43,198 nucleotides of DNA, taken from Helicobacter suis HS1 (GTDB lineage Bacteria; Campylobacterota; Campylobacteria; Campylobacterales; Helicobacteraceae). This document shows, piece by piece, positions 27,474 to 34,467 of this stretch. How positions within the stretch are numbered: position 1 is the stretch's first letter; each line of letters begins with the position of its first letter. The position numbers and the translations under genes are program-made. The notes under the pieces were generated by a model, which saw only the letters and a list, made by a program, of their open reading frames with translations, was not told the origin of the DNA and ran no database searches. Where the stretch lies: the NCBI RefSeq assembly GCF_026000295.1, contig NZ_AP026771.1, positions 1-43,198 of the forward strand, in the 5' to 3' direction.

Positions 27474-27743
27474 GTGAAGTGCCCAAATGCTAAAGACATT
27501 TGGGCTTCCTAGGCTGATGTTGCCCGTAGGGAGAGTTTGGTTCTCACTCTGTGTCCCTATAGTAGGGATTTTACAGAGTTTGAGCTCCAACGCATTCCCT
27601 ACAGGTCTCACACATCATATCTCCAAAGGCGTAACTTCCGACACTTCCTGCCGTAGATACGAATGTATGGGGACATTATACCACAAATTAGTGGCATTCA
27701 TCCCACCCGCTAAAGACGAGTGGGATTTCTGCCAAAGAGTTTT
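27474..27743 (-). mobile_element. IS605-type MITE, copy 1
   Basis: About 270 bp, almost identical to 31102-31371 (one mismatch seen, at 27513). Read on the minus strand it starts after TTTAA, the known IS605 insertion target, with a left-end hairpin (27702-27724, CCCAC/GTGGG around a CTTTAG loop). It carries an extended -10 (TGGTATAAT), a relic resembling a TnpB C-terminal tail (VRPVGNALELKLCK), and ends in a perfect right-end hairpin (27481-27505, GCCCAAATG/CATTTGGGC) followed by ACTTCAC. It has no transposase, so it would be mobilised in trans by an IS605-type TnpA. It lies between methylase 2 and the replication origin. Confidence 0.75.
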
Positions 27744-28274
27744 TAAATACCCATTAACCACTTAAGCAAACCCCAACCATACTTTGATACTCCCAACACC
27801 CAACCTTTGCCTTACAAGCCATTTTAAAGCGATTTAAACGCTATCTTTGTTCTATTGCTTTGTCTTTAGCTTATCCTTGCTTATTGTCTTACTCCTTATC
27901 TCATCCATTGCCTTGTTTTTTTCTTGCCTATCTCTCATTTGTCCTAATCTCTGTCTCTGTCCGTTGCTTTTCTCAACACACCACTTTGTCTTCCTCTCAT
28001 TCCCTCCAAAGATTTGAGTGCTTCCTGATCGTGGACATTTTCGGACAACCTATCTAATCACTTCCACTTCAAAAGCCCTCTCTTGGGGGGTTTGGGGGGC
28101 TTGCCCCCCAAGATAAATCCTCATAAATGCCAAGCGTCAGCTTGGCTTACCTAGGCCTTTTGTGAGGAGTTTTCCTGATTTTTTTAGTTTTTAACCTTTT
28201 TAAAAGAGCTTTGCTCTTTTTAACCTTTTAGACCCCTTGAAAAGCCCGTGTGGAAGGGAGTTCGTTAGGGGTAT
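27744..28274. other. Non-coding region with hairpins before the iterons
   Basis: No gene is visible. It contains a very GC-rich hairpin at 28092-28111 (TTGGGGGGC/GCCCCCCAA), a second perfect hairpin at 28129-28146 (GCCAAGC-GTCA-GCTTGGC) and a terminator-like hairpin at 28202-28220. Their closeness to the iterons suggests they belong to the plasmid origin, for example as single-strand initiation or structural signals, but this is inference. Confidence 0.45.
28202..28222. terminator. Intrinsic terminator-like hairpin
   Basis: AAAAGAGC-TTT-GCTCTTTT forms an 8-bp stem with a 3-base loop, followed by further T residues. A and T tracts on both sides make it usable in both directions. It would isolate the rep gene and origin from the restriction-modification operon. 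Confidence 0.5.
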
Positions 28275-28395
28275 TGATGGATTTTTTCGCACTACTGATG
28301 GATTTTTTCGCACTACTGATGGATTTTTTCGCACTACTGATGGATTTTTTCGCACTACTGATGGATTTTTTCGCACTACTGATGGATTTTTTCGC
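28275..28395 (+). other. Replication origin iterons (21-bp direct repeats)
   Basis: Five complete and one 16-bp partial copy of TGATGGATTTTTTCGCACTAC, starting at 28275, 28296, 28317, 28338, 28359 and 28380. They abut with no spacers, lie about 75 bp before the rep start and have a period of two helical turns. This is the standard arrangement of Rep_3-type iteron plasmids, where Rep binds the repeats to start replication and control copy number. Confidence 0.9.
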
Positions 28396-28469
28396 TGATT
28401 AAAAATGTGATTTAATATAAAATTAATTATTACCTACTAGAATACTAATGTAGAAAGGCTGAACAGATT

Positions 28470-30281
28470 ATGGATATAGCAAAGCAAAAGCAACTTTTGA
28501 TGGAGCAACTTAGTACTCTCCAGACACTCATCAATGCTGAAACAGATAACACATTTAAGGAGATGTTGAGGCAAGAAAAGGCTGATTGCCTTAAAGACTT
28601 GAAGATGCTGGTATCTTTGATGTCTGTACTTCCTGGAGATCAACAAGATAGAACAGAAAATATCATACAAGAAAGTAAAACACAAGAACATACAATAAAC
28701 AAGAATACCATACAAGAAAATACAGGAGTAAACAATAACATACAGAAAAATATAATAGCAAACAACACTATACAAGAAAACACTATAGCAGACAATAACA
28801 GGCAAGAAAATACAATACAAGATATACCAATAGAACAAGCAAAGTCTTATACAAGAAAACACTATAGCAGACAATAACAGGCAAGAAAATACAATACAAG
28901 ATATACCAATAGAACAAGCAAAGTCTTCACAACAGATTCAGGAAAATCAGGTTTCTATACCTCAAGAGGCTAAGTCCATACAGCATCAAGAACTTCAAGG
29001 GATAATTCCAACACAACAGGATCAAAACATCTCACATCCAGTCATTTCTGAAAAATACATCGCCTTCCACAACGATGTGAATTCTGTTAATCTAGGTAAA
29101 CTAAGTGCATTGGAAACGAATTTACTCTTTGCTATTTTTAACAAACTCAAAGACAGACAAGATGAGCTCTTGGTGTTTGATCTTGATTCAGAGTGGCTAA
29201 TTTCTGGATACTCTACCCTCGTGCTGAAGAGAACATCATGCTCTTTAGGAAGTTTCGCATTAACTACCATGACACCCAAAAGACCCAAGTTAAGAGCATG
29301 GAAATCCAAGTAAACATGCCCTACTTTGGCTACTTACTTAACTTCTTGAATGCTAACTTCACTTCCTTTGAGCTCTTGGAGTTTCAAAATATCAGAGGGA
29401 AGTATGCTAAGACTCTTTATAGACTGCTTAAGCAATGGAAAAGTGTAGGTGTACCTCCTAGAATGGAGTGGGGCAAGTTTAGGGAATTGATGGGGATACT
29501 CAGAGATTACCAAGTAGGTGAAATTGAGATGCATATCCTCAAACCCGCTATCCAAGAACTCAAAAAGCTCCCTCAATTTGAATCTCTTTGCTATGAAAAA
29601 CTCAAAACCAAAGGCATGGGCAATCGCATCACCCATATTCAGTTCTACTTCCAGCCCACCACTAAAACAAGCAAAGATAAAGAACAAGCCAAAAGAGATT
29701 TAAAAACCATTGCTTGGAAAATCAAAAGCCAACAAGTGATTGAACAAATCAAACGCTCTAAAAAGCAACGAGCAGAGCAAGCCAAACAAGAGGATAGTGT
29801 TATGGAAATCTTAGGGGCGGCTTTTAGCAAACCCCAAGATCCTAGTATTGTGCTTGTCATTGATAGCATACACCCTACTCTAAAGGGCTATAATTTTTTA
29901 GCCAAGTTCTACCAGAATGGCCAACAGATTGATGAGAGAAGTGCCACCCTAGCTAACAAAGAAATCTTACTAGAGAGTTTTGCTAGAGCTGGTTATCAAA
30001 GAATAGACTTAGCTCAGCAATCACAGCAAGTTGATCAAACACCACAACAACCACCAGATTTAAATCCTAAAGACGATCTGACAGACTACATTGGACGCAA
30101 TCTTTACATGAGCAAGAATGGTGTACCTGCTAGCCTTAAGATCAAAGACATTGCTAGATTAAAAAATGGAACGATCCAAGTAGAGGTGAAAGATGTGGAC
30201 AAACCCCGCAAATCTTTAAATCCTTTTAAATTTGAAAACGCAGCGCATTTTAAAAATTGGTTTAGAAAGTTTGCAGAATAA
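28470..30281 (+). pseudogene. Replication initiator (Rep_3 family), frame broken
   Basis: The start MDIAKQKQLLMEQL is followed by an N-T-rich linker (INKNTIQENTGVNNNIQKN). The initiator domain runs from about FHNDVNSVNLGKLSALETNLLFAIF through YFGYLLNFLNANFTSFELLEF, IRGKYAKTLYRLLKQWKS, WGKFRELMGILRDYQ and VLKPAI-like helices, matching the two winged-helix domains of Rep_3 proteins. Two lesions are seen. A perfect 79-bp tandem duplication (28769-28926) adds one base of frame, and an independent indel near 29195-29230 shifts from the DLDSEWLIS frame to the YPRAEENIMLF frame. With both corrected the protein is about 575 residues. An essential gene with two shifts suggests sequence errors rather than decay. 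Confidence 0.8.
28769..28926. repeat. Perfect 79-bp tandem duplication in rep
   Basis: 28769-28847 repeats at 28848-28926 without gap. It shifts the rep frame by one base. Confidence 0.95.
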
Positions 30282-30289
30282 AAGTATTG

Positions 30290-30417
30290 TATGGTAATGT
30301 GTTTTTAAATATTGTATGGTAAATACATGTATTGTATTTTATGTTATATAATTTTGTTGTAAAGTATGGTAATTTGTTGTAAAGTATGGTAAAATATGGT
30401 AAATACAAGTAAGGTAA
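30290..30417 (+). promoter_or_regulatory. TATGGTAA repeat array, probable partition site/operator
   Basis: TATGGTAA occurs at 30290, 30315, 30365, 30385 and 30395, with a variant (TAAGGTAA) at 30410. Distances between neighbours are 25, 50, 20, 10 and 15 bp, all multiples of five (half or whole helical turns). The array fills the gap between rep and parA and ends a few bases before the parA ATG. Short iterated boxes before parA are the usual target of small ribbon-helix-helix partition proteins, which both bind the centromere and repress the operon. Confidence 0.6.
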
Positions 30418-30421
30418 TTCT

Positions 30422-31105
30422 ATGATCATCACCATTGCTAACGAAAAAGGTGGGAGTGGAAAAAGCACCCTATGTATTAACTTAGCCCTGCAGTTTCTAG
30501 CAGAACAAAAAGACATTGTGGTACTAGACACCGATCCCCAACAGAGTGTAGAAGTATTTGTTAATATCAGAAGCGAAACGAGTTTGCCTATCTTTCCTCT
30601 ATTTAATAGAACTGGCAATATCACAGATACCCTTAAGCAGATGGTTGGCAAGTACCAAATTGTTATAATTGACACTAAGGGCGAGCACTCCAAAGAAAGT
30701 CAAAGAGCAATTTTACTTAGCGATCTTGTTTTAATCCCAACAACACCTAGTCAACTAGATAGCGCTGTGCTTTTGGACATGTTAGAAAGAGTCCAAGATT
30801 TACAGGCACTCAATGAAAAGCTAAAAGCGTTGGTTCTTATCAATAGAATACCGCCAATCCCCACTCTTAAAGAAAAACAGGCTTTAGTAGAATTCATTGA
30901 GCAAAACAACACTAACAACAGGGTGCTTCTTTTAAAGAACCACTTAAGTGAGCGCATCGCCTTTAAGCGTAGCATATCAGAGGGGCTTGGTGTGATGGAA
31001 TGCGGCGATGTCAAGGCAAAGAGAGAATGGGAGCAGTTTTTTAACGAACTAACATCCCATCTACCCCAGTCTATGCCAAATAAGGATAAAAGCCATGCGT
31101 TGTGA
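30422..31105 (+). CDS. parA: ParA-type partition ATPase
   Basis: 227 residues with the deviant Walker A KGGSGKSTLCINLAL at the N-terminus, VVLDTDPQQSV (Walker A') and IVIIDTKGEHSKES (Walker B). The size fits the short ParA/ParF-like group that works with a small RHH partner. The TATGGTAA boxes lie directly upstream. The stop TGA at 31103-31105 lies inside the terminal bases of the second MITE copy, which has landed exactly at the gene end; the coding region appears complete. It segregates plasmid copies to daughter cells. Confidence 0.9.
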   Translation: MIITIANEKGGSGKSTLCINLALQFLAEQKDIVVLDTDPQQSVEVFVNIRSETSLPIFPLFNRTGNITDTLKQMVGKYQIVIIDTKGEHSKESQRAILLSDLVLIPTTPSQLDSAVLLDMLERVQDLQALNEKLKALVLINRIPPIPTLKEKQALVEFIEQNNTNNRVLLLKNHLSERIAFKRSISEGLGVMECGDVKAKREWEQFFNELTSHLPQSMPNKDKSHAL

Positions 31106-31371
31106 AGTGCCCAAATGCTAAAGACATTTGGGCTTCCTAGCCTGATGTTGCCCGTAGGGAGAGTTTGGTTCTCACTCTGTGTCCCTATAGTAGGGATTTT
31201 ACAGAGTTTGAGCTCCAACGCATTCCCTACAGGTCTCACACATCATATCTCCAAAGGCGTAACTTCCGACACTTCCTGCCGTAGATACGAATGTATGGGG
31301 ACATTATACCACAAATTAGTGGCATTCATCCCACCCGCTAAAGACGAGTGGGATTTCTGCCAAAGAGTTTT
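31102..31371 (-). mobile_element. IS605-type MITE, copy 2
   Basis: Near-identical to 27474-27743, with hairpins at 31109-31133 and 31330-31352 and the extended -10 at 31303-31308. On the minus strand it is preceded by TTTAA, as expected for IS605-family insertion, and its right end forms the last bases of parA. It separates parA from the small downstream partner gene. The internal promoter points toward parA and could give an antisense transcript. Confidence 0.75.
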
Positions 31372-31395
31372 AAAAATACCAAAAAAGGAGACTCT

Positions 31396-31650
31396 ATGGA
31401 GATAGAAAATTTAGAATCTTTAGATGCAGCATTTGAAGCCAAAAACCAAAAGAATGGTGCTAAGAAATATTACACCTTATTTTTATCCCAAGCTACAATG
31501 TCTAAATTGGAGCAATACTTAAAAGAATTTGGACACTTCAAGGAAAATAAGAGCACCTTTATCCAAGAGGCTTTAGAAGAGCACTTAAAGAGAAAGAGAG
31601 AACATATCAAGCAAGAGTTATCTGAGAAATTGAAAAAATTGCAGGATTGA
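31396..31650 (+). CDS. Small partition partner, probable RHH DNA-binding protein
   Basis: 84 residues from the ATG at 31396, chosen because AAGGAG lies 5 bases before it; the upstream in-frame extension is MITE sequence. The sequence KKYYTLFLSQATMSKLEQYLKEFGHFKENKSTFIQEALEEHLKRK has the strand-helix-helix pattern of ribbon-helix-helix proteins (hydrophobic strand, then FIQEALEEHL as the second helix). A charged tail follows. Position after parA identifies it as the likely centromere-binding partner that recognises the TATGGTAA boxes. The MITE now lies between the two genes. Confidence 0.65.
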   Translation: MEIENLESLDAAFEAKNQKNGAKKYYTLFLSQATMSKLEQYLKEFGHFKENKSTFIQEALEEHLKRKREHIKQELSEKLKKLQD

Positions 31651-31661
31651 ATGCCCACTTG

Positions 31662-31703
31662 TTACCCAATTGCGCCGTAAAGCCCCTAGTTTTAGCTATG
31701 GGA
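31662..31703 (+). mobile_element. IS608-type left end, orphan
   Basis: TTAC (31662-31665, the IS608 target) is followed after 13 bases by AAAG (31679-31682, the IS608 left guide) and then the hairpin CCCCTAGTTTTAGCTATGGG with a bulged T. This matches the known organisation of IS608 left ends. No transposase and no right end in the same orientation follow within the window; hipA comes next. It is probably a relic or a solo end. Confidence 0.6.
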
Positions 31704-31821
31704 GTACAGCACTAGTACCAGGATAAGCAAAAATTTTAAAAGTCTAGTACAGGAGAATCTAACCCTGAAGTCATCAAAAAATATTAATCAAAGTATTGAA
31801 GTTTATAGCAACACGGATCAA

Positions 31822-32979
31822 GTGGGGGTTTTAGAAGTCTATGCTACTGGGAGAAATGAAACCTATTACTTCACATACGATGCTAATTGGATACAAAATG
31901 GATTTGAAATAGACCCACAGCTACCACTACAAGAAACTAAAGTTGTTTCTAAAGAGCTATGGGGGGCTTTTTGTGATATTAGTCCTGATAGATGGGGCAG
32001 ATTGATTCAAAAAAGAGAAGCCAAGAGTGAACTCACTGATAGCGAATACATGCTAGGGGTGAGCGATTACTTCAGAGTGGGGTCTTTGCGTCTTTTTAAA
32101 GAGGGTTTGTTTGTATCACCTAGTACAAACCATCCTAAACTTGCCAACATCAACCAACTTTGTGTTTCTGCACACAGAGTGGAGCAAGGAGAAAGTTTAG
32201 AGGATGATCTAAGAAAGTTACTTGCCCCCAGTGGTAGTTTAGGTGGGGCTAGACCTAAGGCCAGTGTTTTAAAAGAGGGCGTACTCTACATCGCTAAATT
32301 TCCCTCCCTTAAAGATGCCGATAAGCAAATCTCTAGATGTGAAAAAACCATGCTAGATGTGGCTAAACTAGCAAAAATACAGGTTTGCCAAACAGAATTA
32401 CTTGAAACTTCTAAGGGCACAGTTCTTTTAGTTAAGAGATTTGATAGAAAAGAACAAGAGAGAATCCCTTTCAAATCAGCCATGACTCTTCTAAGTGCAC
32501 GCGATGGAGAACAGAGGAGTTATTGCGATTTAGCAAAGGTGCTAGATCAAAAGAACAAGAAGGAGTTATTCCGTAGAATGGTGTTTAATGGGTTATTTGG
32601 AAATTGTGATGATCACTTAAGAAACCACGGGGTACTCTATGATCAAGAAAACAAAACTTGGAATTTAAGCCCTGCCTTTGATATAACACCTGAAAGCATT
32701 GTTTATGCCAAACAAACCCATGCTCTTAACTTCATAGACTTAGAAAATCTACCCTCTATTGAGCTATTTGATCGAATCAAGCACCATTTTAGTGTAACAG
32801 AGACTTTATTTAAAAGTATCTTAAAAGACATGTGGGGTGCAAGAGAGCGGTTTGAAATTCTTGCTAGAAAAAATGGGATCAATAGGGATAATTTAATCGC
32901 TCTTAAAAATAATTATCAGCATGTAGACTTTGAAAAAGTCCAACAAATGTTTAGTGTGAACAAAGGCATTGAGTTTTAG
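31822..32979 (+). CDS. hipA: HipA-like serine/threonine kinase toxin
   Basis: At least 385 residues. The frame is open upstream (INQSIEVYSNTDQ), giving the usual HipA N-terminus, but no good start is seen: the GTG at 31822 is inside the N-terminal domain and a CTG at 31765 follows AGGAGA. Kinase features are present: the Gly-rich GSLGGARPKAS, IAKFPS (ATP-binding Lys), FGNCDDHLRNHG (catalytic loop) and LSPAFDITP (metal-binding Asp). HipA kinases inhibit translation by phosphorylating glutamyl-tRNA synthetase and are normally encoded with the HTH antitoxin HipB. No hipB is visible upstream; an IS608-type end lies where it would be. The tnpB element starts 13 bp after the stop. Confidence 0.8.
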   Translation: MGVLEVYATGRNETYYFTYDANWIQNGFEIDPQLPLQETKVVSKELWGAFCDISPDRWGRLIQKREAKSELTDSEYMLGVSDYFRVGSLRLFKEGLFVSPSTNHPKLANINQLCVSAHRVEQGESLEDDLRKLLAPSGSLGGARPKASVLKEGVLYIAKFPSLKDADKQISRCEKTMLDVAKLAKIQVCQTELLETSKGTVLLVKRFDRKEQERIPFKSAMTLLSARDGEQRSYCDLAKVLDQKNKKELFRRMVFNGLFGNCDDHLRNHGVLYDQENKTWNLSPAFDITPESIVYAKQTHALNFIDLENLPSIELFDRIKHHFSVTETLFKSILKDMWGARERFEILARKNGINRDNLIALKNNYQHVDFEKVQQMFSVNKGIEF

Positions 32980-32991
32980 AGGATTGGAAAG

Positions 32992-33048
32992 TTGACATAC
33001 TCCCCATAGCTAAAGCTAGGGGATTCTGGGATCATCAAAGCTTGCCCG
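32992..33048 (-). ncRNA. Predicted omega-RNA 3' scaffold at tnpB right end
   Basis: In the family the guide RNA overlaps the 3' end of tnpB and ends at the element border, with the guide taken from flanking DNA. Here the 57 bases after the tnpB stop contain CCGCCTAGCGGG (12-base hairpin) and the right-end hairpin before TCAA. The adjoining guide would be CTTTCCAATCCTCTAA, the complement of 32991-32976, at the very end of hipA. Presence of an RNA is inferred from family behaviour only. Confidence 0.45.
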
Positions 33049-34131
33049 CTAGGCGGGTCTTACAGCTTCTCCTCCAAGAGTGGATGCCCCCACTCTATGA
33101 ATATTTATACTTGTGTTCAAATCTCTATCCAAAGAAAAGCCACAAGAAGGGCAATGAAAAAACCTATCTTTTAGGCTTAAATCCTCTTTGAGTGCTCCAC
33201 AATTAGAACAAGTTTTAGAGCTAGGATAGAATCTATCAATCTTAACCACTTGGGTTTTTCTCTCCAAGATAGCCACAAACTCACCAAAAGCCAAATCATT
33301 AATCTTGCGCCCCCAAAGTTTAACCATACCCTTCAGGTTCAAATCTTCAATGAAAATAGTGGCGTATTGTTTGGCTAGGCTATTAGCAATCTTGTAGAAA
33401 AAGTCTTTTCTAAGATTTTGGACTTTGCGGTGCAATCTAGCAAGTTTTAGCCTAGCCTTTAGGCGGTTATGACTGCCTCTTTTCTTTTTGGATAGGGAGC
33501 GAGAGCAAGCACGGATCAAAGGCAAGAATTTAGAGAAAAATAAAGGCGATGGGATTTGTGTGCCATTAGAGCATGTGAGAAAAGTTTTTAACCCAAAGTC
33601 AAGCCCCACGCTGTTACCGCCTGCGGGCTTAAGGTTATCCTCTGTTTCGCACACCAAGCACAAGAAATAATCGCCTAGATTATCTCTTTTAATGGTTAAG
33701 GTCTTGGGTTTGCCTGCAAGGTCGTAGGTTTTGACAAACTTAAAGCGATAGCCATTAAAAGAGATAATGTTGTCTTGGATTTTATAACCACATTGTGAAA
33801 ATGTGAAAGACTGATAGTTGGCCACCTTTTTAAATCTAGGCGGTCTGCCTTGTTTCTTAAAAAACTTTTTATAAGCCTTGTCTATCCTCCCTACTAGCTC
33901 TTGCAAGGTTTGAGAGCCTAGAGTTTTCAAAAAAGCAAAGCGTGCTGTTCTCTTTAGCTTGGTGATGTGCTTTTTCAAAGTGTAGAAATTCAAGTGCTTC
34001 TTATAGAGCCTATAATACCGCTTATGCAAAGCGATACAATGATTGTAGCAAATGCCATAAAGACGCAAGAGTCTGTCTATCTGCTTGTTCTTGCTTGAAT
34101 TGTAGAGTTTCTGCTTGTAGGCGATGAGCAT
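33049..34131 (-). CDS. tnpB: TnpB RNA-guided nuclease (IS200/IS605 family)
   Basis: 360 residues, full length. The N-terminal helical region is basic (RLLRLYGICYNHCIALHKRYY). RuvC-I is VGLDFGLKTFLTC (Asp), RuvC-II is ATIFIEDLNLKGM (Glu), the zinc finger is CSNCGALKED with FHCPSCGFSLD, and RuvC-III is DRDLNTSINI (Asp). All catalytic and zinc residues are present, so the nuclease should be active. TnpB proteins use an RNA from the transposon right end to cut the empty donor site and favour retention. A TATAAT at 34145-34140 lies only 8 bases before the ATG, which suggests a leaderless transcript. Confidence 0.93.
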   Translation of the reverse strand: MLIAYKQKLYNSSKNKQIDRLLRLYGICYNHCIALHKRYYRLYKKHLNFYTLKKHITKLKRTARFAFLKTLGSQTLQELVGRIDKAYKKFFKKQGRPPRFKKVANYQSFTFSQCGYKIQDNIISFNGYRFKFVKTYDLAGKPKTLTIKRDNLGDYFLCLVCETEDNLKPAGGNSVGLDFGLKTFLTCSNGTQIPSPLFFSKFLPLIRACSRSLSKKKRGSHNRLKARLKLARLHRKVQNLRKDFFYKIANSLAKQYATIFIEDLNLKGMVKLWGRKINDLAFGEFVAILERKTQVVKIDRFYPSSKTCSNCGALKEDLSLKDRFFHCPSCGFSLDRDLNTSINIHRVGASTLGGEAVRPA

Positions 34132-34233
34132 AGAACTATATTATACACACTTTGCTTGAAAAACGACCAAACATGCGCCTTATATCCCCATAGCTAAAGC
34201 TAGGGGGTTTACGGCGCGGTTGCTAAGTGAATC

Positions 34234-34280
34234 ACCCCACCCGCTAAAGACGAGTGGGATTTCTGCTAAGGTATTTTAAA
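34234..34280 (-). mobile_element. IS605-type left-end relic
   Basis: The hairpin CCCACCCGCTAAAGACGAGTGGG and the following TTTCTGC match the left end of the two MITEs, and the TTAAA at 34276-34280 corresponds to the TTTAA target. Nothing else of the element remains: the IS608-like tnpB element begins 11 bp to the left. It is a solo end or the stump of a third MITE. Confidence 0.5.
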
Positions 34281-34384
34281 CAAGTACGCTTCTAGCAATC
34301 ATAAGCCAAAAACCCCAAAACTCATTAATCAAACTTTAAGCTTCTCACAAGTCCCTATTTTAGCCACCTGCAAGGTCAAAATGA

Positions 34385-34417
34385 CAAAAACATGTGCATG
34401 TTTTTGTGTTATCCTGC
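34385..34417 (+). other. Predicted origin of transfer (oriT) with nic site
   Basis: A perfect inverted repeat (CAAAAACATG-TG-CATGTTTTTG, 34385-34406) is followed by TGTTATCCTGCCC. The TATCCTG-C core is the nic consensus of MOBP/IncP-type and Ti plasmid oriTs, with nicking expected between 34416 (G) and 34417 (C). It sits 50 bp before the relaxase gene, the classic arrangement. The non-coding stretch 34281-34461 holds nothing else recognised. Confidence 0.75.
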
Positions 34418-34467
34418 CCATTTTTGCAACTAGATTTTTCTAGGGCTATTATGCTAACTTCTTGAGC

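Larger units (their letters stand above)
32992..34222 (-). mobile_element. IS608-like element carrying only tnpB
   Basis: Read on the minus strand: left end at 34222 after TTAG, then 12 bases, AAAC, and the hairpin CCCCTAGCTTTAGCTATGGGG with a bulged T; tnpB follows. The right end has the guide GAAT, the same hairpin, AGTATG and the terminal TCAA (32995-32992). GAAT, the 10-base hairpin-to-end distance and TCAA all match IS608. The left end differs: TTAG/AAAC instead of TTAC/AAAG, a compensating change in target and guide. No tnpA is present, so it would need one in trans. It is inserted 13 bp after hipA. Confidence 0.75.

Noticed and set aside
27487-27765. 92-codon plus-strand frame, repeated at 31115-31405
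   Set aside because: It lies wholly within the MITE; repetition of the element explains its apparent conservation.
28275-28395. CRISPR-like array
   Set aside because: The repeats abut with no spacers and lie just before rep; they are iterons.
28437-28874. 145-codon minus-strand frame rich in Tyr, Cys and Phe
   Set aside because: Complement of the N-T-rich repeat region of rep; composition follows from the repeat.
31449-31456. AAAGAATG, the attachment motif reported for Helicobacter tfs elements
   Set aside because: A single 8-mer inside the small partition gene, without a second copy at an element border; expected by chance.
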